DNA from: Patagioenas fasciata
Taxonomy: Eukaryota; Chordata; Aves; Columbiformes; Columbidae
Reading direction: 5' to 3'
Length of the DNA: 64,000 bases
NCBI RefSeq assembly: GCF_037038585.1
Contig: NC_092525.1
Location: 19,674,867 to 19,738,866, forward strand
Shown here piece by piece: positions 1 through 12,026 of this stretch. The notes beneath the pieces are model-generated. The model was not told where the DNA came from. It saw nothing but the letters and a program-made list of their open reading frames with translations, and searched no databases. The stretch's first letter is position 1. The number at the start of each line of letters is the position of its first letter. The position numbers and the translations under genes are program-made.

Positions 1-368
1 ACTCTATCTTCAGTCCTGGAATTTTCAGGGTAAAATCTAAAAGGGATAGGGTAGCCCCTGTATCTACTAAAAATTCAAGTTCACAGCCTCCCACTTCACA
101 ATTATATATCCTTTATGATCCAAATGAGTTTCCCATATACTGAATATTCGAAACCTCTCTGATTCTGCAAAGTTCTTCAGGTTTTCCTCTAGTCGTTGTG
201 AACTGTTGTCCCCTCTTCCCAAAGGAGGGAGTTAGTAGGGGTTTTTTTCCATTGTTTCAGACATTATCTAACAGTTGATACAAATCATGATGATTTAATA
301 GCTACCTTAACAAAGTAAGATTCATTACAATGAGGTGGGCAGTGGATCTATAACTAAGATATAACTGG
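1..368 (-). mobile_element. Endogenous retrovirus fragment (class I, protease region), window-edge copy
   Basis: The minus strand reads as the gag/protease boundary of a gammaretrovirus-like ERV, with a protease-type LVDTG active-site neighbourhood. The same sequence recurs at about 28017-28383, inside a longer internal fragment. No LTR is visible here and the element runs off the left edge of the window. It is a broken fossil with no whole gene. Its right edge, where HOOK1-intron-like sequence begins, is placed to within a few tens of bases by comparison with other units. Confidence 0.7.
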
Positions 369-1224
369 ACTTGATTAAACGTATTCTGCAACCTAACCTA
401 GAGAATGCAATATTAAGAAGCAGTTTGTGATCATCATTTACAAGCCTATCAGACAAACAGATGTAAGAAACAAAGCAGAAAGCAATCTACCACTTCAGTA
501 GGTGTTGTCTTTCTAATTAGTCTCCGTTTTCACTTGTAGAAGGAGCCGTTATTTCCTTGCTCATGAGGTACAAGAAGCCACAGAAAAAGGAGGTTAAATT
601 AGAGTATAAATATTTGTAAATTCATTTTCTACAGAGTACCATTGTATTTACCACCATGGTCTTGCATTCCTTAAATATATCAAAACGTAATACACCTGTT
701 GGTTCGTAAAATATTAAACCAAATCTAGAATAAGATGACTTCTTTTTTTTCCCTTCTGCAAATGAACCAAGTTAGCAGTACATCTTACTGGATAGCCTTG
801 TGATCTCTTGTAGTTATTGGTACCCCCTAGTCAAGTTAAAACACAGTGAGCCAGAGGACAGGACTTCACTGAATAAATATCACGCTTCGTTCTGTCATGT
901 TAATTGCCATTAAGCACACCATGGGAACATTAACACAGCTCTCACTGATCTCCAGTACAAAGATGTACACAGTAAGTTTGTCACCAATTAAAGAGCTTTT
1001 CTTCTTACTCAGGAATTACAGTATTATTTCTAGACCTTCTCCAGTCCTTTGCTTGGATGAAAGGATTCAAAAATGTCAAGAAATGAACATTTGTCTTCTC
1101 AACTGACAGCATTAAGCTATGAATTATTACATACTTGGAATCCCAGATTCTTCTCTGAATACACCTACATTTAATTTAAAGTAGATAGCATTTTAAAAAG
1201 TATATGCAAAAGACCTATAGATTA
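369..1224 (-). repeat. Decayed HOOK1-intron-derived spacer of unit A
   Basis: No gene is visible. The stretch is AT-rich and aligns by eye with about 28384-29236 (almost identical), with 9830-11250 (diverged) and in part with 37400-37720. Those segments continue into recognisable HOOK1 relic exons or true HOOK1 intron sequence, so this is inferred to be HOOK1 intron. Relative to the B unit, about 420 bp holding a HOOK1 exon (10743-10810) are missing near 1128, where the flanks share the bases TAC. Confidence 0.55.
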
Positions 1225-2474
1225 TTTACAGAAATGAAGTTGTGCACTTTAGGAAGAGTACCATACATTGTTCTGGCAAACCCCTGGAGGTCAAAAGTCA
1301 ATTAACTGGTGGTTTAGTTACCTGGCCAATTACACAAGTAAAAGTACCAAGTTAAGAGTTCTTGGGCAAGTCCTCAAATATGATAGAACTAATTAATACT
1401 ACCAACTTAATTAAAAAATGGAATTAAAATGCTTCCAAATTCAGTTGCTCCCCAAGCCTTCAAGAGGCTCCTCATAAGCCTAAGAAGTTCTGCTTCTGGG
1501 CTGCCCAGAGACCCTCAGTTTTGCCACATGAAAGGGCAATTGTCAGCAAATGGCAAAATTCTACTTTATTTATTTTTTAATGCAAAATTCATCACCCTTT
1601 AGTGGCTGCTGTACTCAGTCTGCATGAGAAACAGCAAAGAATAATCACTACTATGTCCAGGAGGAAAAAACTTAGACCAGGGCTGCTGAATCCGTTGTGT
1701 GGTGTAGAAAAGGCAGGAGCAGGTTGCTCTGCGTGCACGTGTCTGCACAGACCAGGAAATGACGGTGCTTGGAAACGGCTGCAGACCCTGGACGGCTGTT
1801 TACTTCCTCCCTACATGAACCGGATGCACTGAAACTGAAAGTCTTGAGTCAGATGGGTTGTGAAAGATTTGCACAACCTTATCTCAGCTTTCTTCCCTGA
1901 CCTGGGGCTTGGTCTGGTGATATTTGTGCTAGAAAACAAACTTCCATAAACGGGGACATCGCGAGGAGCTGAGAACAGCTGGACCTCCCAGGCACAGAGA
2001 AGGCAACACTGGGACACGGGTGGTGAGAGAAACACGGGGAGGAGAGAGCGGGGCTTGTGACGAGCCGTGGGCTCATGGGAACGGCACATCGAGACTGCTG
2101 AAAGGAGTTAATCCCGGGACCACAAAGCTCCTTTCTGTCCTTTAGACAAGGATGAGAACCAGTAGGCTTTCGTAAAGCAGCAGTGGGAGGTGGGAGGGGA
2201 AAAGAAGAGGATGGGATGCTTTGGTTTGTGTTTGCTTTTTTTTGAATGACATCAGAGCAAATGCTGAGTTTTATCTGGAAGGGGTTTAATCAAGCTGCCC
2301 TGACTGAAACCTGGTAAAGCAGAAGTCTTAACCATGCTGTCTTGTGTCTGTACCCACAGCTGTGCCAGCACGTTGCCCATCTGCCCCTGCCCCTGGGGTT
2401 CCCTGGTGCCCCTTGAGCTCAACCTGCCCTGACCTGCCACAGGACACGTCCCTGCAGAGCCCCACCACCCAACC
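1225..2474 (+). promoter_or_regulatory. CYP2J copy A 5' flank (conserved between copies)
   Basis: This region is shared with 12389-13665 (B), 29237-30486 (D) and in part 38520-39797 (E), so it was duplicated with the gene and should hold the promoter. I see no clear TATA box. A GGTTTAATCAA motif at about 2283-2293, some 190 bp before the ATG, is kept in the B, D and E flanks. It resembles a liver-type homeodomain (HNF1-like) half site, but that is only a guess. The last ~130 bp before the ATG are C-rich and probably 5' UTR. Confidence 0.4.
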
Positions 2475-5400
2475 ATGCTGCGTTTCCTCTGGGACAGCAT
2501 CTCCATCCAGTTGCTCCTCATCTTCCTCATTGTGTTCCTGCTCGTTGCCAACTACATGAAGCACAGAAAGCCCAAGGGCTTCCCTCCACAACCCTTCTAT
2601 CTCCCCATTGTGGGGCACATCTACCTGATGAACTTCAGCAATCCCATGATGACAGTACAGAAGGTAAGGGGATGGTGGGTACTGTAGGGAAGGGGAGAGA
2701 TGGGGTTGTGTCTCTGCCACCTTTGCAGTGTGGGGAGGGGGTTAACCCGAACCCCATGGCCCAGGAGGACTTGCAGGAGCTCACCCCAGGGCGAGCAGGA
2801 CATTTGCCCTCAGTCGGCAGCAACGTGGATGAAGTTTGCCCCGGCATGAAGAAGGAGACAACTGGGAAGCAATCCTCTGGGTAAAGGGCAAGGCCTGACA
2901 ACACAGATGCTGTCACAGCTGTAGGTGCCCCGTAGGTCTCAGTGGGCACTGGGAGGGTATTTGGGAAGGGAGAGAAACAAAAGCTGGAAAAACACAGGAC
3001 TGGAAGATCAAACTGGCAGAGTTTTGCTTGATTTATGGCCAATAAGCTCCAACTCCTCATCTGTGATTTGGGAAAAGAGGAAAGAAAACAGACCACATAC
3101 AGACAAGCAGGCATTTTTAGAAACACCCTGTCTCGTCTCCTATTCTCAGCTTCCCTTATTTTCACTTATGTCATATGCCAGGCCAACCCTATCCTGACAG
3201 ACACACTAATTGCAAATGTAACTCAAATTTATTTGATCCCCCTCCCAGCTTAATGAAAAATATGGGGACATCTTCAGCTTGGAGATGGGCACGGCATCCT
3301 TTGTGTTTGTTAATGGGCTGCGGATGGTTAAGGAAGTTCTTGTAAACCAAGGAGAAAATTTCCTGGATCGCCCTGAAATGGCCCTTTACAAGGAGGTCTT
3401 CAGCAACAGGGGTGAGTTATCTCTTAGGACACAGATCTCAGCTGTAAGGTCAAATCAGTGACCCAGCAGAGGTTCAACACAGGTACACGTAAGGCAGAGC
3501 CCTGGAGCTTTTTGTCCTCGGTGGTAGGATCTGCCTTGTATCACAGTGTCGTGTTTCCGGCAGGACTGCTGTCTTCCAACGGGCACTTGTGGAAGCAGCA
3601 GAGGAGGTTCACCTTGTCCACCCTCCGAAACTTCGGCTTGGGGAAGAGGAGTCTGGAGGAGCGCATCCAGGAGGAGTGCCGGTACCTCGTGGATGCGTTT
3701 GGGGATGAGCAGGGTAAGTGCCATGTCCCCTTATAAGCTGAGATGAAGGCAAAAACCAGTATGACTCATTAGTCACTGCATACTGAAAAATACCTTACCT
3801 TGCAAGCAATGCTAGCACACTGCCAGCATCCCAGCTCCCTTTTACAGGTGATTTTCCTTCAGACTGACTGGTGAATGCCTGTAGCTAATCTGCAGTCTTG
3901 GCCAGATCCTGGGGTGGTGAGGCATCCTGGGAATGCAGGAGGGTGCCCGTCAGGGACCACTCATTTCACTCCTATTTGCTGAATAGTTTACTTCTGACAA
4001 CTGTGTTTTCTTGTTCTTTTCTGGTAAGACTCGAAGAAAATTGATCATTCTCTTTGTCTTCTGCAGGTAATTCTTTCGACCCTCACTTTAAAATCAATAA
4101 CGCCGTTTCAAACATCATCTGCTCCATCACCTTTGGCAATCGCTTTGAATACCATGATGAGGACTTCCAAAAATTGCTGCAGCTGATAGGTGAGAGCATT
4201 ACCAAAAGCGGGACCATCATGAGCCAGGTACAGCCTCCTGCCACCAACATGGACATAGCGGACTTTTGCAGTGCTGTAGCTTGTCCTGTGGAGTCAGCCC
4301 CAAAACCTGTAGCTTTTTCATCACTAAACTTGGTTGTCATTCGATATTCCCATAATTTATTTCTGCCCTTTTCTTCCAGCTCTGCAATGCTCTTGTCATC
4401 TCACCCAACATTCCCTTTCCTGCCCCTTAACTGCCAACCTGCCTGCTGTAATGCCAGGTAGTGCGAGTCTCTCTGTGACAGGAATACCAATCCCTTGTCA
4501 AACTCTACCAGAGATCAACTATTTCCACCAACTCCAGCAATTTAGTCAGTGTGGCACTGCAGGCTCCTCAGGTTTAACAAATGAAGAGTCTTTTCCGTCC
4601 TTTATTCAATTTGAATTTCACCTCTTCTCTCCAAAGCTGTACAACTCCTTCCCATCTATACTAAAGTTCTTCCCTGGATCACATCAAACCTTTTTTAAAA
4701 ACTGGAGGTTGATGAGAAATTTCGTGAAAGAGAGGATTGACAAACACAAGGAGGACTGGAACCCCTCGGAGAGCCGGGACTTCATCGACTGCTACCTGCA
4801 GGAGATAGCCAAGGTCAGCGCCGCAGAGCAAAGCCCTCTGCAGCGGAGCTTAGAAATCCAGAGGGATGAGAAACGAGCCCAAATTCTCCATCTGAGCTGC
4901 CTGTGGCCAGTTATGAGCTTAGGATGGACATCACCCATCGACAGGATGGAGGTGCAGGGGGCCAGCAGTTTCTGCCAAAATGCCTGGGGTTGACTTGGAC
5001 TAAGCCTGGTGTCAGGGCAGCCCTGAGTGTTAATGCGTCACTAACACATCTTTTTGTGAAGGACAATGGCGATGGCACCTTCCAGGAGGAAAACCTTGTG
5101 GCATGTGCACTCGACTTGTTTTTAGCTGGGACTGAGACCACTTCAACAACCATCCGCTGGGCTCTGCTGTTTATGGCCATGTATCCGGAAATTCAAGGTA
5201 CTACTATAGAAAGGTCAGCACTTTTCCTTGCTGTTAGCCTTCACAAATTAGTGAGACAGTTTCTTTTTGAGCGAGAAATCATTATTCTCATGGCACTCAC
5301 ATAAAGAAGTATCCACACTGCAACAACCCCACATTGTACTGCAGGTTGGTTTTTTGGTTTAGTTTGGTTTTTTTTGTGTTGTAGCTTGTCTGATCCCTGC

Positions 5401-7132
5401 TCTTTCCCACCAGCCCGTGTGCAAGCAGAGATCGACACGGTCATTGGGCAGGCGCGGCAGCCAGCCCTGGATGACAGGAGCAACATGCCCTACACCAACG
5501 CCGTCATCCACGAAGTGCAGAGGAGAGGCAACATTGCCCCTTTCACATTGCCAAGACTGACAGTGAAGGACACAGTCGTGGATGGCTTCCGCATACCAAA
5601 GGTAACCCCACTGCTGAGCAATGAGACTTAAGCGAATGACTCCTTGTTCCCCAGGAACGTTTCACCAGCCCAGGTCCATCCTGTGCAGACAGGAGTAGAG
5701 ACAGAGCTACTCTGCACTGGCCACAGTGCACTCCTATTGAACATGTATTTTTGCCATCCAAACAATGTTCTCCAGCACACTGAGTGGTACAGTGCCATTT
5801 GGGATGACACCCCCACTGCACACACCGTTGAGGCACAGATTGCATCTCACAGCTTTTACAGGAACTTGAGCCCAAGACTAGAGTAGATAAAAGTGATGCT
5901 GATTAGGGAAATATGTGGGTTTGTAAACATCACACGTCTGAACACACAAGGAGTAGGAAATCTGCCCATGCAGGGGTGCCGGACAAATGATTGCAGCAGA
6001 ATTTGAATATGAATGTTCTTCACGGAGAATAGACTCAAAATTAAATGCCTCACGTGCTCTCAGTTCAATTTACATTTCTTTTTATCCTCTTAGGGCACTG
6101 GTTTGATTGCAAATTTAACCTCTGTGATGTTTGACAAGAACGAGTGGGAAACCCCTGACACTTTTAACCCCGGGCATTTCCTGAAGGATGGTCAGTTCTG
6201 GAGAAGAGACCCCTTTATACCATTTTCCATAGGTAAGATTTGCTGGAATTTGCTGCTTCTGAGCTTATGCACTGGGATGTGAATGCCAACTGCACCCTGG
6301 GAGATGCTGCTCAAGCAGTGCTCACATGGCCACAAAGTATCACAACCACACTCTGAGTTCTTTCTTGTCCAACTTCACCTACATAAGACAGATGAGGATG
6401 AAGAAAAGACAATAAAACTGTCAAAGACTGTAGAAACACCTTCACCAAGCAGAGCATTGCCCTTGGCTCCTGCTCCCACCTGGCTGAGATCACTGGAGGC
6501 TGCACTGTTGCCATCACAGGGGACCCACACAACAGCTTCCCCAAGGACACTCCTTTTACTACCTCTCTTTCTTGTGCCATTTACCACCTCTCTTTCTCGA
6601 CTCCCTCTCTGTCCCCTCTGTCCCCTCTGTTTGGCGTAGCTCAAACAAACCACTTCTCCCAGCATGTGCATGTCCAGGCCGTTTGTGTCAGCGCAGCTTA
6701 TCCAAGCAGGGGAGGATTCAATGCCTGTACATACGGTTACACACACATGCCCTCAAAATCCTGCAACTGGGGACACAGCCCGTGCTGTAATGCTAATGTG
6801 GTTATTGGGGAACTCAGTGGGGATGCAAAACTCATCCAGGAAAGGGGGTTACGTGCCTCGGCTGTGGTGCTAAGGGAAGGCAGAGGCTGTTGTGGCAGCA
6901 AAAGCAGCTGGGCAGCCAGCGCAGGCTGAGGAAGCCATGGGTGACTGTCTCCGCAGGGAAGCGCTCCTGCCCGGGTGAGCTGCTGGCCCGCACCGAGCTC
7001 TTCCTCTTCTTCACGGCTTTGCTCCAGAAATTCACCTTCCAGGCACCACCGGACACCACACTCAGCCTCCAGTTCAAGATGAGCATCACACTGGGCCCAA
7101 AACCCTACAAGATCTGTGCTGTGCCTCGGTAG
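2475..7132 (+). CDS. CYP2J: Cytochrome P450 family 2 subfamily J, copy A (9 exons, 492 aa, intact)
   Basis: A microsomal haem-thiolate monooxygenase. Exons: 2475-2663, 3249-3411, 3564-3713, 4067-4227, 4637-4813, 5062-5197, 5414-5601, 6094-6232, 6957-7132. All introns are GT-AG, phases match, and the total is 1479 nt, normal for CYP2. Visible parts: N-terminal membrane anchor (about residues 11-27), basic KHRK, a proline hinge written PPQP instead of the usual PPGP (37-40), helix C WKQQR (127-131), I-helix AGTETT (302-307), ExxR E359-R362, and haem signature FSIGKRSCPG with ligand Cys439. Assignment to 2J rests on I-helix and C-terminal similarity and on HOOK1 synteny. Versus copy D it carries Leu13, Ser73, Glu150, Gln206, Gly209, Gly216, Asp427 and Pro428. 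Substrate is unknown; fatty acids are typical of CYP2J, and bird CYP2J19 acts on carotenoids. Confidence 0.92.
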
Positions 7133-8273
7133 GGAAGCCTTGGCCACTGTCCTCACAGGGAAAATCCTTTGCCATGGATGCTGAAAACGAGCCCTAGTTG
7201 GCTCCCCCAGGCAGGGTTAACAACCATCTGTCTCCAGGAAGAGACTGGGTGGTTTGTTGGTTTCTTTACAATCAACTGCAAAATCATTTCCTTTTAGAAG
7301 CAGACTTTTCACTCTGTATCACATGGGAAAGGTGACCAGCCTGGAATCTGCCAGGGCACAGAAGTGCCCTTGCGATAGGGCACAGTAAATATAAGAGGAG
7401 CTTGGGCCTTTCAACATTTTTAGATTCTGTTATACGTGACATGTAAGCTGTTAAAAGAAAAAAAATCACTCCTCATCTTTCATGTGCATTAATAAATCCT
7501 TACGAAAACATTTTTGTCATGGAGCATTCTGTAAAGTGAAGACCACCACAGGCCATTTCCAGCACTGGCTGTAGCCTTCATCCTGCCCCATGTTTTGGGA
7601 GGGGAACAGGGGGCTGCGAGCCCACCGGGGCAGAGGCAGCCGCACAGCACCCGACCCATGTCCCCGCGGCATTGCTCTCCAGTAGCAGAGAGGTTGGCAC
7701 TGTAACAGCAAAGGCAATTCCTACAGAACTGAATAAAATCACTGACCCTGACAGGACAAGAAAACAAGCAGGGAAGACACCAAAGCCTGTGGCCAGGTCC
7801 TGGTATGTCACAGCAACAACACTGTGACACCCCCATGGAGCACAGTGCTCTCCACTCTGACAGACCCCTCAATAAATCATCTGTGCTTGTAGCTACAGAC
7901 GTGTTAGGTCCTGCCTCTTAGAACCTGCCAAGTCCTACCTATTTACCTGCCTGGCATCACCGAGTGCCTGGTGTGCCTGGGGGGCACAGGGGTGAGCTCC
8001 AGCAACACACAGTGCATGGCTGAGCCTGCTGCACTCAACAGCCTTGTGAAGAAAAGGGTCCCAGCAGCAAATTTTGATCATTTTAAACCATCACATGCAA
8101 GGTGAAACAGTCCCAGGATTCACAACCGATGGTTCACACCAGTAAATGCATCGATTCAGTAACAGTTGCACCGTGGGACCCCAGCAAGGTCCCTGAGCAC
8201 AGGGAGCTGCAGCTGCCAGCAGCGGGACCGGGGCCGGCTGCAGGAAACCACGTCACAGCACACCCCCAATCAA
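7133..8273 (+). repeat. CYP2J copy A 3' UTR and 3' flank
   Basis: Sequence after the stop codon is conserved with 35145-36285 (D), 23848-25015 (C), 44419-45720 (E) and in part 18329-19215 (B). It is the 3' UTR and flanking DNA of the ancestral gene. No further coding sequence is convincing. It ends abruptly at about 8270, where sequence homologous to a HOOK1 intron starts. Confidence 0.6.
7491..7496 (+). terminator. Candidate poly(A) signal of CYP2J copy A
   Basis: AATAAA lies 359 bp after the stop codon and is kept at the equivalent place in D (35503-35508) and C (24221-24226). A second AATAAA near 7872, also conserved between copies, is the alternative. Confidence 0.45.
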
Positions 8274-8331
8274 TTCTCAGGGTAGATTTGACATGGAAAG
8301 TGAGGGATTTCTGAGAGAAATCATTTCATAC

Positions 8332-8496
8332 CTGCAGTTTTCTCCTCGTAGTTGTTCCAGCTGTAACTGCATGAATATTCTTCTTTGGCACTGCAGTATT
8401 TGGATCATCAAGAGACTCATCTAACTGCTCTGGCCTGTGCTTCATAATCTCAATTTCTGATATCAAGCTGCTTCTTTCATCCTGGAGGGCAGTCAC
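8332..8496 (-). pseudogene. HOOK1: HOOK1 coiled-coil exon relic, unit A
   Basis: On the minus strand this matches the HOOK1 exon at 62978-63144, beginning VTALQDER and continuing through a SLDDPN block. It retains an AG acceptor and GT donor. It is 165 nt rather than 167, so the last third is frameshifted relative to HOOK1 and it cannot supply a normal HOOK1 segment. Intron sequence on both sides (from about 8274 to 8627) also matches HOOK1. It is a fragment carried along by CYP2J duplication, not a retrocopy. Confidence 0.85.
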
Positions 8497-8627
8497 CTGG
8501 TGCAGATAAAACAGCATCAACATTGTCAGACCTGTCCAGCTGGGAAGAAATGAAGCAAGACAGCTGTATGTCAACAAATTAGTTTATGAAAAAGTTGAGT
8601 GTCTAGAAATTTTAGAATGTAATTTAC

Positions 8628-9920
8628 CGTCCTCACAGGGAAAATCCTTTGTTACGAATCCTGAAAACGAGACCTCAGCTGCTCCCCTGGGTTGGTGGGA
8701 ACAACCACCCATCTCTGGGTAGCTGGGCATTTTGTTGGTTTCTTTCCAAGCAATTGCAAAATAATTTCTTTTACAAGCAGACTTTGCACTTTGTATCACA
8801 TGGGAAAAGTGATCAGCCTGCGATCTGCCAGGGCACTTTCAGGCTTGCAATAGTGCACTAAATCAGTGAGGGGCTTGGGCCTTTCCTGCTTTCATCATGA
8901 ATGGCCACACTTCCCAGTGGCAGGAGAAGGAACAACACTTTAGAGACTGCAGTGTTCAGGCTGTGGCTGTGAGTTGTGAAAGAGCACTACAAGCCTTTGC
9001 TTTAAAACATTCATGCAAGTACTCATTGCTAACTGGTCTTTGTTATCCTTGACTAGTAATCCATTAAAAAAGTCACTCAAATACATCTTATTCTTGTGCA
9101 TCTGTAAATCCTTACCAAAACTCTTTTGTCATGAGATCCTGTACAAAGTGAAAACCAACACACGCCATTTCCAGCACCGACTGTAGCCTTCAGCCCTGCC
9201 CCCATGTTTTTGGCAGGGGGCTGGAAGACCACCAGGCAGAGGCAGCCGCACAGCACCCGACCCATGTCCCTGCAGCATTGCTCTCCAGTAGCAGAGAGGC
9301 TGGCACTGTAACAGCAAAGGCAATTCTTACAGAACTGATGAACATCACTGATCCTGACAGGACAATCAGCCTAGCACGGAAAACATCAAAGTCTATGGCT
9401 GGGTCAGGTGTGTCACAGCAACAACACTGTGACACCCACATGGAGCAAAGTGCTCTCCACTCTGACAGAACCCTGAATAAATCATCTGCACTTGTAGCTA
9501 TAAAAGTAATAAGTGTCATTAACAGCCATAAAATGGAAAAGGATTAAGACAATAGAACCTTTAAAAGCTTTCTATTGAAACCTGGTTTTGTTAATTTTAA
9601 CATCCCATCAAACATAACAGCATGTAGCATGTTAGTTAACTGCTATTTAAACAGGGACAATATACTTCTTAGGTTATGTTTTCCTGAATCCTACAGAAAA
9701 CCTATCTTTCTTATACTCTCGGAAAACACCAAGAAAGACAGAGACCTTACTAGTGAAATAGTTTAACTGAGAAGTGTCAGTCAATATTAGGGCTTCAAAT
9801 AAACACAGTTTTATAATCCCCTAAACATATCATGGTGACAAAATTAGATTAAGTATCAGATACTTAGAGTATACAGTATTAGAAACAGTTTCCTCATGAT
9901 CATCATTTACAAGTCTCTCA
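8628..9920. repeat. Duplicated block matching the region downstream of copy B
   Basis: Nearly identical to 18344-19638; I count about five single-base differences and one 2-base indel. It begins with CYP2J 3'-flank sequence starting just after a last exon that is not present here, and from about 9505 passes into HOOK1-intron sequence (compare 63735 onward). Its left edge at 8627/8628 is an abrupt junction with HOOK1 relic DNA. No gene is seen inside. Confidence 0.85.
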
Positions 9921-10742
9921 GTCAAACAGCTGTAAAAAACAAAGCAGTGATTAATCTACTAGTCCAGGAGGTGTTGTCCTTGTGGGTTCATGTGTGGAAG
10001 GACCCATTATTTCCTTGTTCATGAGCTACAGAAAGAAGCCACCAGAAAAGGAGGTTTATTTAGATATTAAATATCTGTAAATTCACAGTCTACTGAGCAC
10101 CAGTTGTATTTAACACCATGGCCTTGCATCCATTCAATATATCAAAATATATTATTTATAATAATGAAACAACAGCTCATGGTTGCTGAAGTATTTCAAC
10201 AAATCTAGAATAAGATGATGGTATTTTTGGCCCACTCCTCTTCACGTTAACCACATTAACAGTAATATCTTATTGCATGAATCTCCTCTCTATTGAAGCA
10301 ATTGCTACCCCCTAGTCAGTTCAAAATAGAGTGAGCCAAAGAACAGGACTTCACTTACTTAATTCAATAGCTAACCCACTTTGTGTCACCTTAACTGCCA
10401 TTAAGCACATGATGGGAACATTATCCTGTCTCCAATACAAAGATGTACACAGTAAGTTTGTCAACAACTAAAGGCTTCACTTCTTGCTCAGGAATTACAG
10501 TTTTATTTCTAGACCTTCTACAGAAAGAAGGTTTGTTTAGTCAACAAACAAGAGGCTTATGGATTCATCTCTCCCAACAGGACATTTATAGCATTAAAGA
10601 CAATGTAGTCAATTGAAATCTACGCTTTAAAGCCAACTACCAGTTCCACTGTTACTTTGTGTGGATGAAGCAGTTCACAAAGACCGATAAATGGGTATTT
10701 GCATTCTCAACTGACAGCATGAGGCTGTGAATTATTACTCAC

Positions 10743-10810
10743 CTCTCGAATAGCAGTCAGGAAAACATATTGAGCAGAGTCTTCAAGGGTCTTGATCTTC
10801 TCTATGTGTT
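10743..10810 (-). pseudogene. HOOK1: HOOK1 exon relic (EHIEKIKTLEDS segment), frame intact
   Basis: The 68-nt minus-strand exon has an AG acceptor and GTGAGT donor and encodes (E)HIEKIKTLEDSAQYVFLTAI followed by RE. It aligns with the start of the human HOOK1 coiled coil after the Hook domain (EHIQ..MTLEESVQHVV, recalled from the protein). Phase and length are those expected of the real exon. The true HOOK1 exon lies beyond the window, so divergence cannot be measured here. Confidence 0.85.
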
Positions 10811-11650
10811 CTGTGAAAAAGAATTTGTAGTGACTCCTGACAAAGTTCATCTTAATGGCCTGAATAGCACAACATACCACTTGCACAAAGATCCAGAAGA
10901 AACTGTTCCTACAAAGCTGCTTGAAAACACGTAGTGCTCTTTTTATACAGAGCACTACCATGAATCAACCAGGCGTAGACAACACAGATGTCTTTAACTC
11001 ATCTGTTAGAGGGCTTCATACATGGCAGCCAGATGTCACACACTGAGCCTCTCTTGAGCCAGCAAAGACCCTGCCCAATGTTTGTCTCCAGCCCTCAGTG
11101 CGAATGTGTGTTTGGGAAAGGGGCACTCAATCCACTGCAGCCAAAGACCTTTCCCATACTTGGAATCCCAGAATTTTCTCTGATTGAGTCCACATTTAAA
11201 CTAAAATAGACAGCATTAAAAAAAATATGCAAAACACCTATCAATTAATTAGTGCAATGAAGTTGCGCACTTTAGTAAGAGTTCCGTAAGATTGTTGTGG
11301 CAAACCCACAAGTTTTGAAAGTCAATGAACTGTGGTTTAATTAACTGACCACTTATGCAAGAGAAAGCAAAACTAGTGCATTAAAAGTTGTTGGGCCAGA
11401 CCACAAATATGAAGAATTAATTAATTCTGCTGACATAAAGAAATGAAATGCTTCCAAATTCAGTTGCTCCCCAAGCCTTCAAAAAGCTCCTTGGAGGCCT
11501 GAAGAAGTTCTACTTCTGGGCTGGCCAGAGAGCCCCAGTCCTGGCAATACAGAAGGGCTCAGCACCTGCTATCACAACTAATCCCAGGTGAGACCAGGAA
11601 GCCAGAAGATCGTCTGGCGAGTTTTTCTATATCATACCCTTTAAAAAACT

Positions 11651-11705
11651 CTCATCAAGCACCATAGTCCATAATTCCTTGCAGGATCTTCTTCAGATTA
11701 CTGGA
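11651..11705 (-). pseudogene. HOOK1: HOOK1 exon relic (SNLKKILQGI segment), broken
   Basis: After an AG acceptor the minus strand encodes SSNLKKILQGIMDYGA and then stops. The expected SNVKKVLQGI.SYYHEFLG continuation is lost by decay or deletion. The same sequence in the E unit breaks off at about 38890, just inside this exon, where CYP2J 5'-flank sequence begins. Confidence 0.75.
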
Positions 11706-12026
11706 CTAATTTTTGCACATGAAAGATGAGGTTATAGGTTTTATTAAATTCTTAATTTTGCTGAAATAAAATAATAATCTATAATAATATGTTCACATAG
11801 CAGCTCTATCAGAGGAGCTTGTAATGACAGGGGAAGAGAAATATCACAAGAGAAAATCCTCATGCAGCAATGCTGGAAGGCACTTAAACCATCAACAGAC
11901 AGTTCAAGTTCCTTTAAGAGAACTTAAGAAGTCTGAGCTTAATTCTATGGGTTTTGGACTGCAAGATATTCTCAGGACAGACAATATCCAACCCCACATA
12001 CTTCTACTAACTCTAGTTTAGAATAC

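Larger units (their letters stand above)
1..8627. repeat. Segmental duplication, left copy (unit A)
   Basis: This block is collinear and nearly identical with about 28017-36639, at a constant offset of 28012 over most of its length. It includes the ERV piece, HOOK1-derived spacer, a complete CYP2J gene, its 3' flank and a HOOK1 relic exon. Reading the two coding sequences side by side I find 8 amino-acid differences in 492 residues plus a handful of silent ones. The match stops abruptly at base 8627, where unit A switches to sequence found after copy B. The left limit lies outside the window. Confidence 0.9.

Noticed and set aside
2635-3165. 176-codon minus-strand open frame across CYP2J intron 1 (repeated at 30647-31177)
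   Set aside because: Antisense to exon 1 and intron 1 of a clear gene. Conservation between A and D only reflects their recent duplication.
4334-4993. 219-codon + strand open frame covering exon 5 of copy A (also 32346-33005)
   Set aside because: It is exon 5 read through into both introns. True boundaries at 4637 and 4813 are fixed by AG/GT sites and frame in all copies.
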